A DNA stretch of 64,000 nt from Homalodisca vitripennis (taxonomy: Eukaryota; Arthropoda; Insecta; Hemiptera; Cicadellidae): NCBI RefSeq assembly GCF_021130785.1, contig NW_025777972.1:17758-81757 (forward strand), given 5' to 3'. This document shows, in pieces, positions 13,101-24,177 of this stretch. Below the pieces are notes generated by a model that had not been told where the DNA came from, did not search any database, and saw only the letters and a list, made by a program, of their open reading frames with translations. A program made the translations under genes and the position numbers. Numbering within the stretch: the stretch's first letter is position 1; every line of letters starts with the position of its first letter.

Positions 13101-16100
13101 GACATGCGAATTATTATTTGTAGGAAGTAGATCCAGGATCTCCGCTAGTATCTCAAGAGCTTGTCTGGTGTGGGCTAGACTACCTGAAGGAGGTCGATAA
13201 ATCCCCACTATAAGCAACACTTTGGAGTTGCTCAGCGTGATCCTCATTGCAGCAACCTCACAAACAAGAGGAATACTAAGGTGTTCGAGTTCCAGATGAG
13301 ATGTTTCATTCTTCAAGCTATTATTTTTGTAGATCGAAACTCCACCCTTCATGCGATCTTCCCTACAATAAGCCGCCACCAGAGAGAAATTTATCAGTTT
13401 AGTGTTCAAGATCTGTTCAGGTGAGTTTCCATGTTCTGTGATAACTACGAGGTCTGGGTTCAGCTGAAGGAGAGTGTGGTTCAATATTTCAATTTTATTT
13501 TGTATCCGGTCTACATTTTGATGGAATATGGTTAGATTCATGGTACCGTTAGCTAGCTTAGGCTCTGAGATGAGAGTCTTGTAAGAAATTTCAGGAGAAT
13601 CTGTTATCGTCTGTGCCTTGAGCTCCTTACTGGGTCTAAAAAAGACTTTGCTGACGGATTTGAGTTGACAGCTGGCAAAACGCCATTGGCAGGGACAGGT
13701 GGTGTGATGTGGGAAAACTCTATCCGACTTACAGATGGTTCGTGTTCAAGAATTTTATGTCTAAATGCTTCAGAATCATCAGCTGCTACAATTGTTATTA
13801 AATTAATGTAAAAATCTAAGTGTTGGTGGTAAAATTCTTCAACAGTTTGTCCGAAGGGACGTATCCTTGCGTTACAGGGAGGATTACAGACAGATTTATT
13901 TGAGGGTTCATCGCTAGGCTTGTTCATAATACTCTTGTCAGCAAGAGTGCAGTTGGTCGTGGGAGACTGCTCTGGGTTCCTCTCTTTAAGGGTTTCATGG
14001 GAGTCATGACAGAAGGAATATAGGGACTGGTAGTTCTTCTCCAATGCCAATAGGTCAGCTTTCATTGTCCTTACTTCATTTTTGATGGTCACCAGTGCCG
14101 CGTTAGGAGATATCGTGGGAAAAGATCGCTCACTAGATGCGTCTTGCCGAATAGTGGAGGGGATATCCCCAGCTTCAGACCTCAGTGATAAGAGTTCCTT
14201 CTCAAGCGTTACAATTTTCCTCTCTTGGGAATCAATTTTCTGCAGTTGCTTCTCATCGTGTCCCTCAGAAGTCTTCTGTACCTCAATTCTCAAGTTTATT
14301 TCTCTCTCCAATTGTCTCTCCATAGCACGTAGATTGTCCAATAGTATCCCTTCCTTCACAGTTAGGGAGTCAATTGTGTTAAAAAGATCCTCAATTTTTG
14401 CCTCCATTGAGTTCATTTTTTGGGTTAGAATAGAGTTCTCTTTTTGTAATTCGGCATTATGTAAAAGAAGCTTTGATCCAATTTCAGCCGATATTTGCAG
14501 TTTGTTTTCTTCGGTCCATTCTGCTTCGGAGTACGAGGCAAGCATTGATTTAAGCTCGTCTAGTGATCGGGCGGTTTTGTAGGCAGTTGGTGACAGGATG
14601 TGCTCTGAATTGGAATGAAAAGAATAGTTTTTTGGATCACAAGTTGGACAAATCCATTTTTCATCCTTATTGTTTGTAGTTTCATTGTAATGTTCTGATG
14701 ACATACCCATACATACTCTGTGATACCAGGTGTTACAAATCCCTTCACAAAAAATAGCATCATCATCATCAGCCACAATTATGTCACAGAGCGGACATAA
14801 AACATTTTCCTTTCTGGTGTTCGATCGTCGGCCGCTGCTCAAAGGCTGTTCCACGCGATAGTTATTCATTTTATTCCTTGATCTTGATCTTGTCTCCATT
14901 GAGTATAGTATGCACAGATGGAGGCAGCGAAAACAAGAAGCTTGTGACTACTGGGATAAGATTAGGATGCGTTGATTCACTGTAATCTTTACAGAACAGA
15001 GTATTGTTATTGACAGCTGTAGTAATGACCTTTAGTGACGTTACATAGAGAACTTCATAGACTATTTTGTTAAAATAGTCTACTATTTCATTAATGTGCT
15101 GTTGATTCGTACGTTTGGAGACCTAGGGAGCCTTTTTGTAGCCCCTTATATTGATTTCATATAGTACTGAGTAGACGATCATGTAAACGAGATTCAGAAG
15201 GCCGTGGATTCTTTCGGGCAAAGATTCCTCTATGCAGAGCTCAGCAACAGCAGACGACGACCCACGAGACAGTGACAGTGGACAGTGAAAAACAGATGAC
15301 TGGTAGGAACGATGGTCAAGTGAAATGAAGGAACAAAATTAAACTAAACCGGAATGCTGAGACGATGAGCCATTGACAACTGAACCTGCAGGCTAGGGTT
15401 GATGTTAATTGTAGTTTTTGAAGTGGGATGTTACATACATTTCCACATCTATTGACATAATCTACTTACAGGCTTAGTCGGCACAAAAACAATTATTCTT
15501 GACCGAAAATAACAAACATCCCGCAAGTAAACGGTCAAATCACCCGCCCGGCAGACCCGCGCAGATCGGTCCCGATCTTTTTTTTTTTTTTTTTGTTTTT
15601 TTGCAAGTTGTAAAACGCAATTTCATGAAAATGTACAAACCCTCTTTGAGACTTGTTATTTCTAGTAATCACGAGAAATAGTTTATTCCCCTTCCCCAAA
15701 TCAAATGGGTATGATACTTCTGTAAACCGACAATTATCTGAACCGCATGATTAAACATGATAAAACATGTTATGGCTTCACTTATACAATTCATATAAAA
15801 CGGTTGACCAATGATTTGTGTGCAGTGTCACCGATCACAGCGGAATCGGTTTGCAAAGATGCCGGGTGCTCCCACTCCTGTATAACGGCCGTCGATATTC
15901 CTACATGCACCTGTCCTGAGGGCATGGTCTTGGAGGATGACTTCAAGACTTGCACAGGTAAGATAATCTTTATCATTAGAATAAAACGTTCCAGAAAGTG
16001 CGTAGGGATTTAGAGTTTTTTAAGACAAGTTATTCAATTGTTATTAATGTTTTTAGTATATAAGGAACTTGAACAAAATAATTTTCAATACAAAGAAGTT

Positions 16101-19100
16101 TTATCATTTTTAGGTTCTTTCCTGTTAAAATTAATTATTATTTAAAAGACGCTAAGTGAACTAATATTTTTATTTTATACTTTTTCTGAATAAAGTAGGT
16201 TTTCAAAGACTTTTTATTTAAATTGTTGATATTAATAATGCAAGTTGTAAAACGCAATTTCATGAAAATGTACAAACCCTCTTTGAGACTTGTTATTTCT
16301 AGTAATCACGAGAAATAGTTTATTCCCCTTCCCCAAATCAAACCTTGGATACACCACTAACTTATATTCGTGTAACCTCGTAGTGTCCTTGACAACAAGA
16401 CAACATTTTACCGCGGAGAATCCAGAATTCTTGCTTAATTAATTGTAGGTGTTAGGGAAAACTGAACACACAGAAAGATGTAGCATGTCTATATGCCTAT
16501 CCAACTCTTGTATAACAACTTAGAATGTATTGTTATCTCATACCTTGAAATAATATGGGTAGTTTTGTATAGAATGAATAGTGTTACACACAAAAAGTAA
16601 TGTTGTATTTTGAAATAAGACTAAAATATATCAATTTAAACTTACGAGTACTTTAAACTGCACTAAGTTATTGATAACCTAAAACAACTGAAACAGAGTG
16701 AAATTAAAACAATTTTCGAAACTTCACTACCAACAACTGTTTTACACTTAGCCTACTTCTGATTATTTACAGTTGATTATTATCAGGTACCCGCGGCTTC
16801 GCACGCAATTTCCTGTTACAAAACAGAATACTATATTCATATATTCTTTTTCTATGACATTCCGGTCATTTAAATTACCGGTTAAATTTATTGATGGTTC
16901 CACAATTGAATTATGCCAAACAATTATCACATTATGTTAGATTTGGAATCCAACTTAGATTAATATCTAAGTGATTTTTATGTTTTCACCGATCCAGAAA
17001 TATGTATAAGGGGTATACCTGTATGATTCTGGTGTAAGGCGAAGATTATTTCCATTTGCTTTTCTTTAACTACAGCAAACATGCTATACACAACGTCAAG
17101 GGTGCTAACCAGATTCGATTACCTTATGTGCAAACATTCGCTGCTTTGTACAATAAGATAGTTTTTCTAACAGCGATTAAATACTATTTCCATTGTATTA
17201 GGTGGTTTATTGATCATTGGTGCAATCGGAATTTAAATAAGATAATAACTTTGTCTTTGTAATTTGCATTACACTACTGATCAAGCACTTTACAATAATA
17301 ATAACATATTTTAAAATTTAAATGTAAACAAATGTCTCTTTGATGATCTTCAGCTGAAATTGTTAATAGCTGTTCACTTTGTATTACGTGTCATAGCGCA
17401 GTCTACCGGATCCTATGTAAAACATTCCAAAATCAACACAAACTTATAAATAAAAAGTCAGTTAAATACAAAATTTCAATTGGGACCGAATCGTAGGTCT
17501 AATCCACTCCTGAACACACAAAGAAATCTCATTAAAATCGGTCCAGCCATTTAGGAGGAGTTCAGTGACACACGTACACAATAAATATTTATGTATAAAT
17601 ATTATAAAAGACGAGTATTAAAAAGATTATAAATTTCAAAGCACTTAACAATAGTAAGGGTACATATAACCAACCATATTTATATAAATATAAAATATTA
17701 AAATGTAATATATTCTTGTGACGGATGGAAATAAACTTAAAGCAGTTTTCATAAGCTTCTATGGTGTTTCAATTCTGCACAGTGCCTGTGACGATATTGC
17801 TGGGTATGCATAGAAAAATCAGTGCGATCACAGGGGGAGAAGGGGAAGTGAGGTCTCTACTTCCTGTTGGCACGACCGCCTTTGACTTCCATTACAACAA
17901 TAAGGAAATCATCGCTTTCGCTGATAATAACATAATGAGGTAATAATCCTTTAACAAACTATATATTTGTATTTATTATTATTATATTGCAATTATTAAT
18001 ATTTATATAATAATAATAATATTTTCTATTACTTGAAAGTGTGCGTGTATATTTAGTTATCAAGTACACTTTAAAATTAAAATACCCCTTCCGGCTCAGT
18101 AGGAAGAAAATTAGTTTTCAGACGTAGCGTCATCTCAAAATTTAAAACTGAATTTGCATGTTTAAAATATAACTCTGAAAAACATATTATTGTTTGAGAA
18201 TACTGGCAAATACGATTCATTGGCACAACACTGATGGGACGATGAAATGTCCCATCATATTTGTCTTAACGTTGGGATGTTAGTAAAATTATAACACTAT
18301 CAAACATTTAGAAACTCCATAATATTGAAAGCTTACAGCAAAAAATGTATAGGGATATATTAATTTCTTTGGAAAAAACGTGACTCCATATAGGTTCAAT
18401 TAATCAGAAATTATGGTCGTTTACTTATTTCCTCATGGTAGATCACTGCCTTAGGAGTTAAATATTAAAATAAAGCAAAAATAAGCAAGAATAAATATTG
18501 CTTAAAACTGCTTTAACATTGTGAAAAATCCTATTCACCTGAATTTTGATTTATGTTTTAAAATACCCTAAGAAAGAGTTTGGGCCAAATGTGAATAACC
18601 GCCATCTTGAAACTTTTAGTAGCTAGGACTGCCTAACAAAGTCAACCAAGCTACGTATAAATACAGTCTTCTTTGTACCATGTATTGTATGATAATATTA
18701 TGAACTATGGTAGTTATCACAATTTTTTCGTAATTTTTATATTACTTAAAACTTTGTACGCTCGCTATCTGAGAATCTTACGAGATATAAAAAATACATA
18801 ACAAACAAACATTATTGCAAATGATGAGTACCCAACACTTTGTCTTTGTTTTGCGATAGAATGCACCGATTGATATATTATAACCATTCCTATTCTAAAC
18901 TTTAATTGTCCACCATCTTAAATCCTTGAGAGATATCAAAAAAATTGGAAGAATAAAAGTTTACATAACACTGGTGTATTTATAAATGTACCATATTGGG
19001 TTTATGTTGGGCATTAGTAGTGATAGAAGTTTTGCTAAAATGTGAATGAAAACTTTTATGATTAATACTGACTAACGAACTCATCCTAGCTATGAGCAAG

Positions 19101-22100
19101 TACCAGTACTCTCTACCAATTTCAGTCTGGTTATTTTAAAATTACCGCAGTTACAAGATCAACTTGTATTGTATAAGCTCATACATACATAAATACATAT
19201 ACAGTAAGTTGGAGGAATTTAGCTGTGCTCGTAGGGCCCAGATACTACCCTCTCAACAAATAAACGCTATCTGTGTGGCGGGTTGCGTTTACGTGCTAGC
19301 CGCTGAGATGAAGGCGCAACAATCTCTTTAACGACTTTAAACTCACGATTTTGATTTGCATATAAAATTGACAAATACGTTATTTTCAAAACACGTTAAA
19401 ACACTATAACAACTGTAAAACATGGATAAGGTCAGATTATTCCTATTATTTGGTTTTCTCTTATTCCACCACAATCAGCACTTTTACAAAACAGACTGAT
19501 TTTAGCGAGTGTGATGAGTTATTTGGGCCAATAAGATTCCTGAAAGGAGGGTTTTACCCATGAGTCACAGTAAATGTTTTCGGGACGGAGCGCATAATGT
19601 TACCCCGCCACCCCTCCCACCACACATCATCACCACACACTCAAGGTCACGCGCACAGCTAAAGTACTCGAACTGTAATGTAGTTTTGGTTTCTGGGGTC
19701 ATGATCGGAGAAAATGAAAAGTATTTTTTAGGAACTGAGGACGATTGGAATAGGGAGACCTCTTGAAAATCTGACGAAAATATCTTAACATGTTACAGGT
19801 TTATAAGGTCTTTATATAACTTTGGTTTATAAGGTTATAACAAGGTTTATAACTTTGCAAAATTTACTTTAATCAAACTTGAAATTTAAATATGATATTC
19901 CTTTAATTTTGTTCGATGATCTATTTATCTGTAAATTATCACACTAATTAGCCCAAAAGCTGCAATGAAATATTATTTAAGTACGTAGCCACCATTCGTA
20001 ATCGTTCTTGAAACATAAGTTTGAAATGCCGCTAAATGAGGGACATATATTATGATTGTTTTTGAATAGCATGAACACAATAAATAAGAATTGTAATCCT
20101 TGGAGGTAGGAGTCCTTGTTATGCATCCAATGGAAACTACATAGACGAGTCTGAATATCTGGTTCTTTATTGCGATGAAGATTTGGCACAGTAGAGTTCT
20201 ACTCGTATACTACCCTAGAGTGAGTTGAAAGAAGCATACTAGAGTTAATTAAACGTGTGAAAATCATTAGCTATTGAACGAGAAGTACAAATATAGCAGA
20301 TGTTTGAATTTAAAACCTTTAAAACAGTTGGTTTATTATTAAAATTATGTAACTTACAGGTATTCTTTTGCGGGAGAGTTAACAATACCTAAGCAGCCAT
20401 CAGCCATAGCCACACCAACTTCCAGGGTGTCTAGTCTGGCGGTAGACTGGATCCATCAAGATGTCTACTGGATCAGCCGGCAGCGCTCTGCGATAGAGGC
20501 GTCCTCTCTATCTGGGAACAGTGTCCGGGAAATCATTGCTGTTGAAGAAGAAGAGTCTTCTGATTGGAACAATCTCGTTATTGATCCTGCCGCAGAGTGA
20601 GTAGATTCATTGAGCTTTATACTAGTTTAAATGAAAATGTATTGTTCCGTGAAAGGCATTGTTATACCATGGGGCAGTAAAAAGACACGTTTATCCAAAC
20701 AAGTTGTTGTTGAATGTGCTGAACTATTATTTGCCAATAAAATGGAATTATTTATTAATGTACATGAACTTTAAATATTAGAACAATTGTATATCTGGCT
20801 TTATTGAGTGTTTGGATGGAAAATCGGCACATTTAAACTTTTAGAGTCACTGGTCAATGTTACCTATCATTAACATGGCTTGTGGGTGTGTCCTTAGACA
20901 TAATCAAGCCTAACGTTATACCCCTCTTGTGGTAAGTCAAAATGACGTCAGAGGCATCTGTGGTTGTAGTTCTAAGTGGTTGCAATGAGGATACCCCAGA
21001 CTATCGACCCTGAAACTCCCCCTAACGCGGGTCTATCGGAACTGTTATTTAGTGTTTAAAACATTTTAATTTATCGAACGATTAACGTTTTAATTTATAA
21101 CGATTACGTTATCCCTAACTTTGGCATCAACTCTTATGTAATTTTGAAAAACATTTCATTAATAGGATTTTCCCATATTTATTGATAACTAGGGACTATT
21201 GCATTATTTCTGCTACTATTTTGATAATTATTTCACCAGGAAGTTGTTCTGGTTGGGAAGAAAAGGTGTCTACAGTTGTGGTTTGAATGGAAAGAACCTC
21301 AAGTCTAACATCACCAGTTGGCCTGTGGATGCTGAAGACATAGCCCTGGACACTCAGAATAAGCTGATATACATCATCGGTAACTATGGCAACGGTGTCA
21401 ACAAGGTGGTGGCTGCAAGTCATTATGAAGGTACTCCGGTGGGTGATATTGTAACCATTGGGCAGTCTGGGAGTAAGATATACGGCTTTGGGGTTTTGGG
21501 TAAGTATTGAACTCAGAAACTAAAAGCAAGTTTGATTAAGCTATCAGTTAATGCTCGTGTACATATACATATAGGTGTGAAGGATCCTAACGGGTAAATA
21601 AGTGAGGGTAAGTGTCCTAGAACGTTGGAGGAGGTGAAGGCGTAACGGGTGCCTTCATACAACTTACAGCTCACTGCATTTCGCCTAGATTTGTCATTGA
21701 CGAATCATCGCAGTCAATCAGTGCTCCACTTCAAAGCACAATAAAACTTTAATATTTAAATACTAAAAATATTTATTACACATACTGAATTCTTTGTTAT
21801 TTTTATTTATTCAAAATACTAGCAGGGAATGAGGCTTCCGCAGAATATTTATTTTTAATATTTGTACTGATTTATTATTAGAAAAACAAGCCTCATCATA
21901 AGTATTTCCCGATTTCAGGCAACACGATCTACTGGGAAAGCAATCATGACGGAGAAAACTTGTACAAGTGTGAAATTCCCTCTGCCAAAGAGAAGGCAAA
22001 TGTGACTTTAGTGGAGGAACTGTATCAGGTACGTTTCATAAAATAACTTAGTGGTTTTATGATCTTTTAATTAAGTGTTCGAAATTATATTCATTCCAAA

Positions 22101-23644
22101 GATTATCTCATGACATTCACTATACAAAAATATCAGAAATGCAATACATGAAATACAAAATCGAAAGTGAAGTTTCTTTTTAACTATATCAACTGGTTAA
22201 ATTTAATGATATATAATTAAAAATTGTACTAACTAACAAGGAATATTCTTTGCCAGGGGATTTCCGATGAAATAAGCTTCTACGATCGTCTACATAGTAA
22301 GCTCTAACTCTGCAAGTTTGAACTGTGTATCAATCCCAGACCCACATTTTATGCGGAAATTATGTTTCAAAACTTTTCATGTAATAACGCATATTTGTTA
22401 GTGTCAGTACCCCGTTTTTCACCTATGTGCATTATCGTGTTTGGAGCAAGATTTCTTATTTGGAGTTATTTAGGAAGAATTCATAAACCTGCGAAATTCC
22501 TTCAATAGACGGGGACTGGTGGAAACTTATTTCATTGCTATTTGTATACCTTTTTCTACTGTGATTATTTAACCCTGATACTCTTAACAAAGTCAAACCA
22601 ACTATCCAAACTTATAAGTCTTTTAGCGTATTTTAGGTTGATTGGTAACGTAGATCCAATTTTATTTTATACTACTAATGAGACAAAGGAATTATACTTT
22701 AGTTTCTATAGGATACGTTGATGTGTTATTTTTAGGTAAAAACTGTTATCAAATAACACATTTCATTAAACCTAATAGTAAGAGTAGTAACTATTACAAT
22801 TTAGTAATATTTACTTTAATTAAATTTGTATAATTGAAAAATTTAACAATATTGTAACACTTGTAATATAAGCTATAATTTTCTATTCAGGCAATCAAAG
22901 TGCTATCCCTTAAGTACCAACAGTAATATTTAGCAAACCATAAAATAAAAAGAAATTACATTCTAAGTTACCCAAAGTAAAAACTAGCAGTACTGATGGA
23001 TACTTATCATATAAGAAAATACGATGTAGTTCTTAGAAAACTATTAGCAAACTCAGATAATTCAAAAGTTCCATATTCCGTTATTGACTGAGTAGAATAT
23101 TACACTACGAGTATAATTTACGGAATCAATGTAACTTTAGTATGTCACAATACAATGGACAATAACATAGTTATCTGAGAATTATTGGAAATAGTCATCT
23201 TTGAATAGGTATAAAGATAAGAATAAACCGTAACCACCATTTCACATTCATTTTAGAGTCCTAATGTGGGCCTGAAACAGTTTGAAGGATACTATAATAA
23301 AGTCTGTCGATATCCTTACTAAGTATTAAATCCAAATATAAGATGGGATTAAATTTGACCTAAATCAGTTTTTCCAAATTGGCATATGAATAATTAAGAA
23401 TTTTGCGGTTGTTAATTTTTTATTATGGTTATATTGCTCTTTTATAGTTTTATGCCTACAGAATTAGGAATGCATTTATACAAAGTATAGCATGCAATAT
23501 AGGTTACAATTATTCTGCTGATTTTTTAAATTTTAGTAAGATATATATCATGAGTGTGAATTATGAATGAGACAAGACTTTTACTTTCAGATAGTGTACG
23601 ACTTGAAGATATACCACCCTGACATACAGAAGACTGGGAAGTAG
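8482..23644 (+). CDS. Secreted EGF + single YWTD beta-propeller protein (LDL-receptor-like), 7 exons
   Basis: Gene model built by eye: exons 8482-8527, 15826-15957, 17783-17939, 20360-20596, 21240-21499, 21919-22028 and 23591-23644. All introns are GT-AG, phases agree at every junction, and the sum is 996 nt (331 residues plus stop). The order is a hydrophobic signal peptide (about residues 1-20), one six-cysteine EGF-like module (about 24-58), then a propeller with YWTD-like strands such as DVYWIS, KLFWLG, KLIYII and TIYWES. By family knowledge this fold binds extracellular ligands in LDLR/LRP proteins. Here it ends right after one propeller, with no LDLa repeats, closing EGF or membrane segment, so a soluble secreted protein is inferred. 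A LINE occupies intron 1. Alternatives are a recent paralogue truncation or an incomplete model with alternative 3' exons. Confidence 0.8.
8528..10540. other. First part of intron 1, including an (AT)n array
   Basis: Intronic AT-rich sequence. A (TA)n/(TG)n microsatellite lies at about 10098-10168. No other gene is supported. Confidence 0.5.
10635..13541 (-). CDS. LINE ORF2: APE-type endonuclease and reverse transcriptase
   Basis: 968 residues, uninterrupted. An EEP-family endonuclease occupies about residues 1-235 (ITEHG with E36, IYRPPSG 114-120, GDININ 151-156, SIDAV 203-207, SDH 226-228). The reverse transcriptase follows, with a KPSAGLDEI block, [17 protein letters not shown] and the catalytic YADD near residue 690. 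No RNase H domain is visible. The C-terminus has the FxRxLRRWF...FYAVNEFLS tail seen in Jockey-superfamily elements. By known mechanism it would nick target DNA and prime reverse transcription. All key residues are present, so the copy may be competent or only recently silenced. Clade assignment beyond CR1/Jockey-like is not possible by eye. Confidence 0.93.
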   Translation of the reverse strand: MNLTIFHQNVDRIQNKIEILNHTLLQLNPDLVVITEHGNSPEQILNTKLINFSLVAAYCREDRMKGGVSIYKNNSLKNETSHLELEHLSIPLVCEVAAMRITLSNSKVLLIVGIYRPPSGSLAHTRQALEILAEILDLLPTNNNSHVLLIGDININDLESTTERSMLNELLASFSMARIQLPPTRITPTSATSIDAVCTDLNLDQVTVRVVPTGISDHTGQLCSLQLPISLKKPTIVSRRITNLTNLTQLKNRLALESWDHVLGCSDTNDAYNNFIATVTLILDLTCPPRKSRSGRNKTREIFCSEEVRELKRRFLEANNQYLLSGGHGDKIRANNLKKSYDLKLKELRRTFNSNHISTSDNKSKAIWDVINCERTPNKVPQTEVKSLSVDKVNITDPNEIASCFNQFFVDIAEKTLQSSAVASGHSPPNPTVEEVYNGLVRLNEFTATNEAELIRTIDSIKQKPSAGLDEISSRMVKFCKEELLVPLVDICNLSFQQGRFPSKLKVAKVFPLHKRGKQEDMGNYRPISLVPTFSKIVEKIVVTRLFQHLNINGLLTKCQHGFMKGRSTLTGWVELLEDIINNIENGYSVSGIFVDMSKAFDCLGHELILSKLSFLGIDGRALCWFSDYLEDRSQIVEISHVTGGKLCRSRSCPLPVRRGVPQGSVLGPVMFILFTNDLPSYGNPYGNCYMYADDTVILSSGKNVDSVEVNSFIALSVASDYCSRNDLVLNEEKTKQLLFGPKKKLICGIPNLLITNNTKHLGVVVDVDLSWKNHIDCLCRRLSTALFAIKRIVAVGTEEAVRATYFALFDSHMTYGIALWGGSSCFNLERILLIQKRAIRAMAGLGFRESCRETFRKWEILTVASAYILATIMEACNSNSPINSSIHQHRTRNANNFNLLSHRTALFAKKPSYAGSRFFNLLPDELKNLREFTFKRHLRRWFVQRPFYAVNEFLSWKDNDLAFASLV
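13604..14899 (-). CDS. LINE ORF1: PHD finger and coiled-coil protein
   Basis: 431 residues. A C4HC3 PHD finger lies at about 35-87 (C35, C38, C51, C55, H60, C63, C84, C87). A heptad-rich coiled coil of about 150-310 follows, with a low-complexity C-terminus. PHD-bearing ORF1 proteins are known in several CR1-like LINE families and probably act in RNP assembly or chromatin contact, though the exact role is unproven. The start at 14899 is the first ATG of the open frame. It lies upstream of ORF2 in the same transcript. Confidence 0.85.
   Translation of the reverse strand: METRSRSRNKMNNYRVEQPLSSGRRSNTRKENVLCPLCDIIVADDDDAIFCEGICNTWYHRVCMGMSSEHYNETTNNKDEKWICPTCDPKNYSFHSNSEHILSPTAYKTARSLDELKSMLASYSEAEWTEENKLQISAEIGSKLLLHNAELQKENSILTQKMNSMEAKIEDLFNTIDSLTVKEGILLDNLRAMERQLEREINLRIEVQKTSEGHDEKQLQKIDSQERKIVTLEKELLSLRSEAGDIPSTIRQDASSERSFPTISPNAALVTIKNEVRTMKADLLALEKNYQSLYSFCHDSHETLKERNPEQSPTTNCTLADKSIMNKPSDEPSNKSVCNPPCNARIRPFGQTVEEFYHQHLDFYINLITIVAADDSEAFRHKILEHEPSVSRIEFSHITPPVPANGVLPAVNSNPSAKSFLDPVRSSRHRR
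14900..15580. other. Probable LINE 5' UTR and flank
   Basis: More GC-rich than its surroundings. A short palindrome AGATCGG/CCGATCT abuts a poly(T) run at about 15579-15602. No protein is supported. Confidence 0.35.
15602..15705. repeat. 104-bp direct repeat, copy 1, next to poly(T)
   Basis: Identical by eye to 16239-16342. On the minus strand this copy reads into an A-rich tail (poly(T) 15579-15602 on the plus strand) and contains AATAAA, so it resembles a short retroposed insert. Confidence 0.85.
15826..15957 (+). CDS. Exon 2: EGF-like domain
   Basis: The acceptor is TGTGCAG and the donor GTAAGA. The exon carries six cysteines in an EGF pattern ([11 protein letters not shown] then TCTCPEG, closing C in KTC). 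Phase 1 at both ends, the usual arrangement for an EGF exon. Confidence 0.8.
16239..16342. repeat. 104-bp direct repeat, copy 2
   Basis: Exact match to 15602-15705 but without the poly(T) neighbour. The two copies flank the EGF exon and lie in introns 1 and 2. Confidence 0.85.
16343..17782. other. Intron 2 with fragments of dispersed elements
   Basis: A Helitron-like 3' end occurs on the minus strand at about 16783-16812 (TCAG, then CCGCGG). The stretch at about 17536-17585 (CGGTCCAGCCATTTAGGAGG) reads like the conserved part of a common insect non-autonomous element. No host exon was seen inside. Confidence 0.4.
17783..17939 (+). CDS. Exon 3: first propeller blade
   Basis: The acceptor is CTGCACAG and the donor GTAATA. 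Contains a blade-like strand [11 protein letters not shown] and [15 protein letters not shown], comparable to the opening of LDLR-type YWTD propellers. Leaves two bases, completed by the G of exon 4. Confidence 0.75.
17940..20359. other. Intron 3, no feature recognised
   Basis: AT-rich intronic DNA. Small open frames such as 19560-19766 have no domain or splice support. Confidence 0.4.
20360..20596 (+). CDS. Exon 4: propeller blades with VDW/VYW motif
   Basis: The acceptor is TTACAG and the donor [20 protein letters not shown] is the family signature (VDWI...YW), followed by IEASSLSG and a VIDPA strand. The phase joins precisely to exons 3 and 5. Confidence 0.85.
21240..21499 (+). CDS. Exon 5: propeller blades
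   Basis: The acceptor is TTTCACCAG and the donor GTAAGT. Strands [14 protein letters not shown] and [15 protein letters not shown] continue the YWTD repeat. One base is left over and is completed in exon 6. Confidence 0.85.
21919..22028 (+). CDS. Exon 6: last propeller blade
   Basis: The acceptor is TTTCAG and the donor [25 protein letters not shown] is a YWTD strand plus the following turn. Ends in phase 0. Confidence 0.8.
22029..23590. other. Intron 6, no feature recognised
   Basis: AT-rich, without conserved coding or obvious repeats. Confidence 0.4.
23591..23644 (+). CDS. Exon 7: terminal exon
   Basis: The acceptor is CTTTCAG. Encodes [17 protein letters not shown] and a TAG stop. In LRP proteins the DLKIYHP segment normally precedes another EGF domain, but here translation stops. 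An AATAAA signal follows at 23810-23815. Confidence 0.75.
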   Translation: MVYDLKIYHPDIQKTGK

Positions 23645-23809
23645 AAAGAGAATATTTCTGTGGTTTTAGAGAGCTTAATCCTAGACAGTGAGATAATTGT
23701 CCAGTCGGGTCTATGAATCAGAGATAATTGTAGTACTTGCTTGAAGAGTCCCTGTTGGATATTAAAAATAGAACATGTTAAATATTTTGATATTAATGTA
23801 AATATTGTC

Positions 23810-23815
23810 AATAAA
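23810..23815 (+). terminator. Polyadenylation signal of the propeller gene
   Basis: AATAAA lies 166 nt after the stop codon of exon 7. No closer consensus signal was seen. Confidence 0.5.
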
Positions 23816-24177
23816 TGTATATTTTTACTTTGCTTTTCATGTGCATTAATTTGAACCCTTAAAATAGTTAATGAGGTATTTAGGTTTTTTTAATTCTCAC
23901 GGCTCTCTAGAGTAGTTTCATGTGATTTGTGAGGAAAATAATGTACGATTTTTAATTTAAATCTGTTTTGAGAAGAGAAAAATTATTATATTTTATTTTA
24001 AAATTATGTTTTACAAATGAATTTTAAGTAATGGTCTTTATTAATGAAGTTACCTAACTGAATAATTGTAGATTATTTAAAAAATTTGATGAAAGTCAAT
24101 AATGAAAATCAAAGGAAACTTATCCAAATAAAGAACTTATTTTAAATCCTAAGAGTATTACAAATGGGAAAGTGTAT

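Larger units (their letters stand above)
10545..15480 (-). mobile_element. Non-LTR retrotransposon, CR1/Jockey-type organisation
   Basis: Two long intact frames on the minus strand, PHD-type ORF1 (13604-14899) then endonuclease/RT ORF2 (10635-13541), 62 bp apart. The 3' UTR is short: AATAAA appears on the minus strand near 10570, and the element seems to end in a TC-rich simple repeat (GA tract 10541-10563 on the plus strand) rather than poly(A). The 5' limit is not fixed. GC-richer DNA to about 15480 may be 5' UTR. It sits antisense in intron 1 of the propeller gene. Confidence 0.75.

Noticed and set aside
12805..13200. 131-residue frame opposite the LINE endonuclease
   Set aside because: Antisense shadow of ORF2.
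15578..15602. GC hairpin followed by poly(T), like a bacterial intrinsic terminator
   Set aside because: The setting is a eukaryotic intron. The T-run is better explained as the tail of a minus-strand insert.
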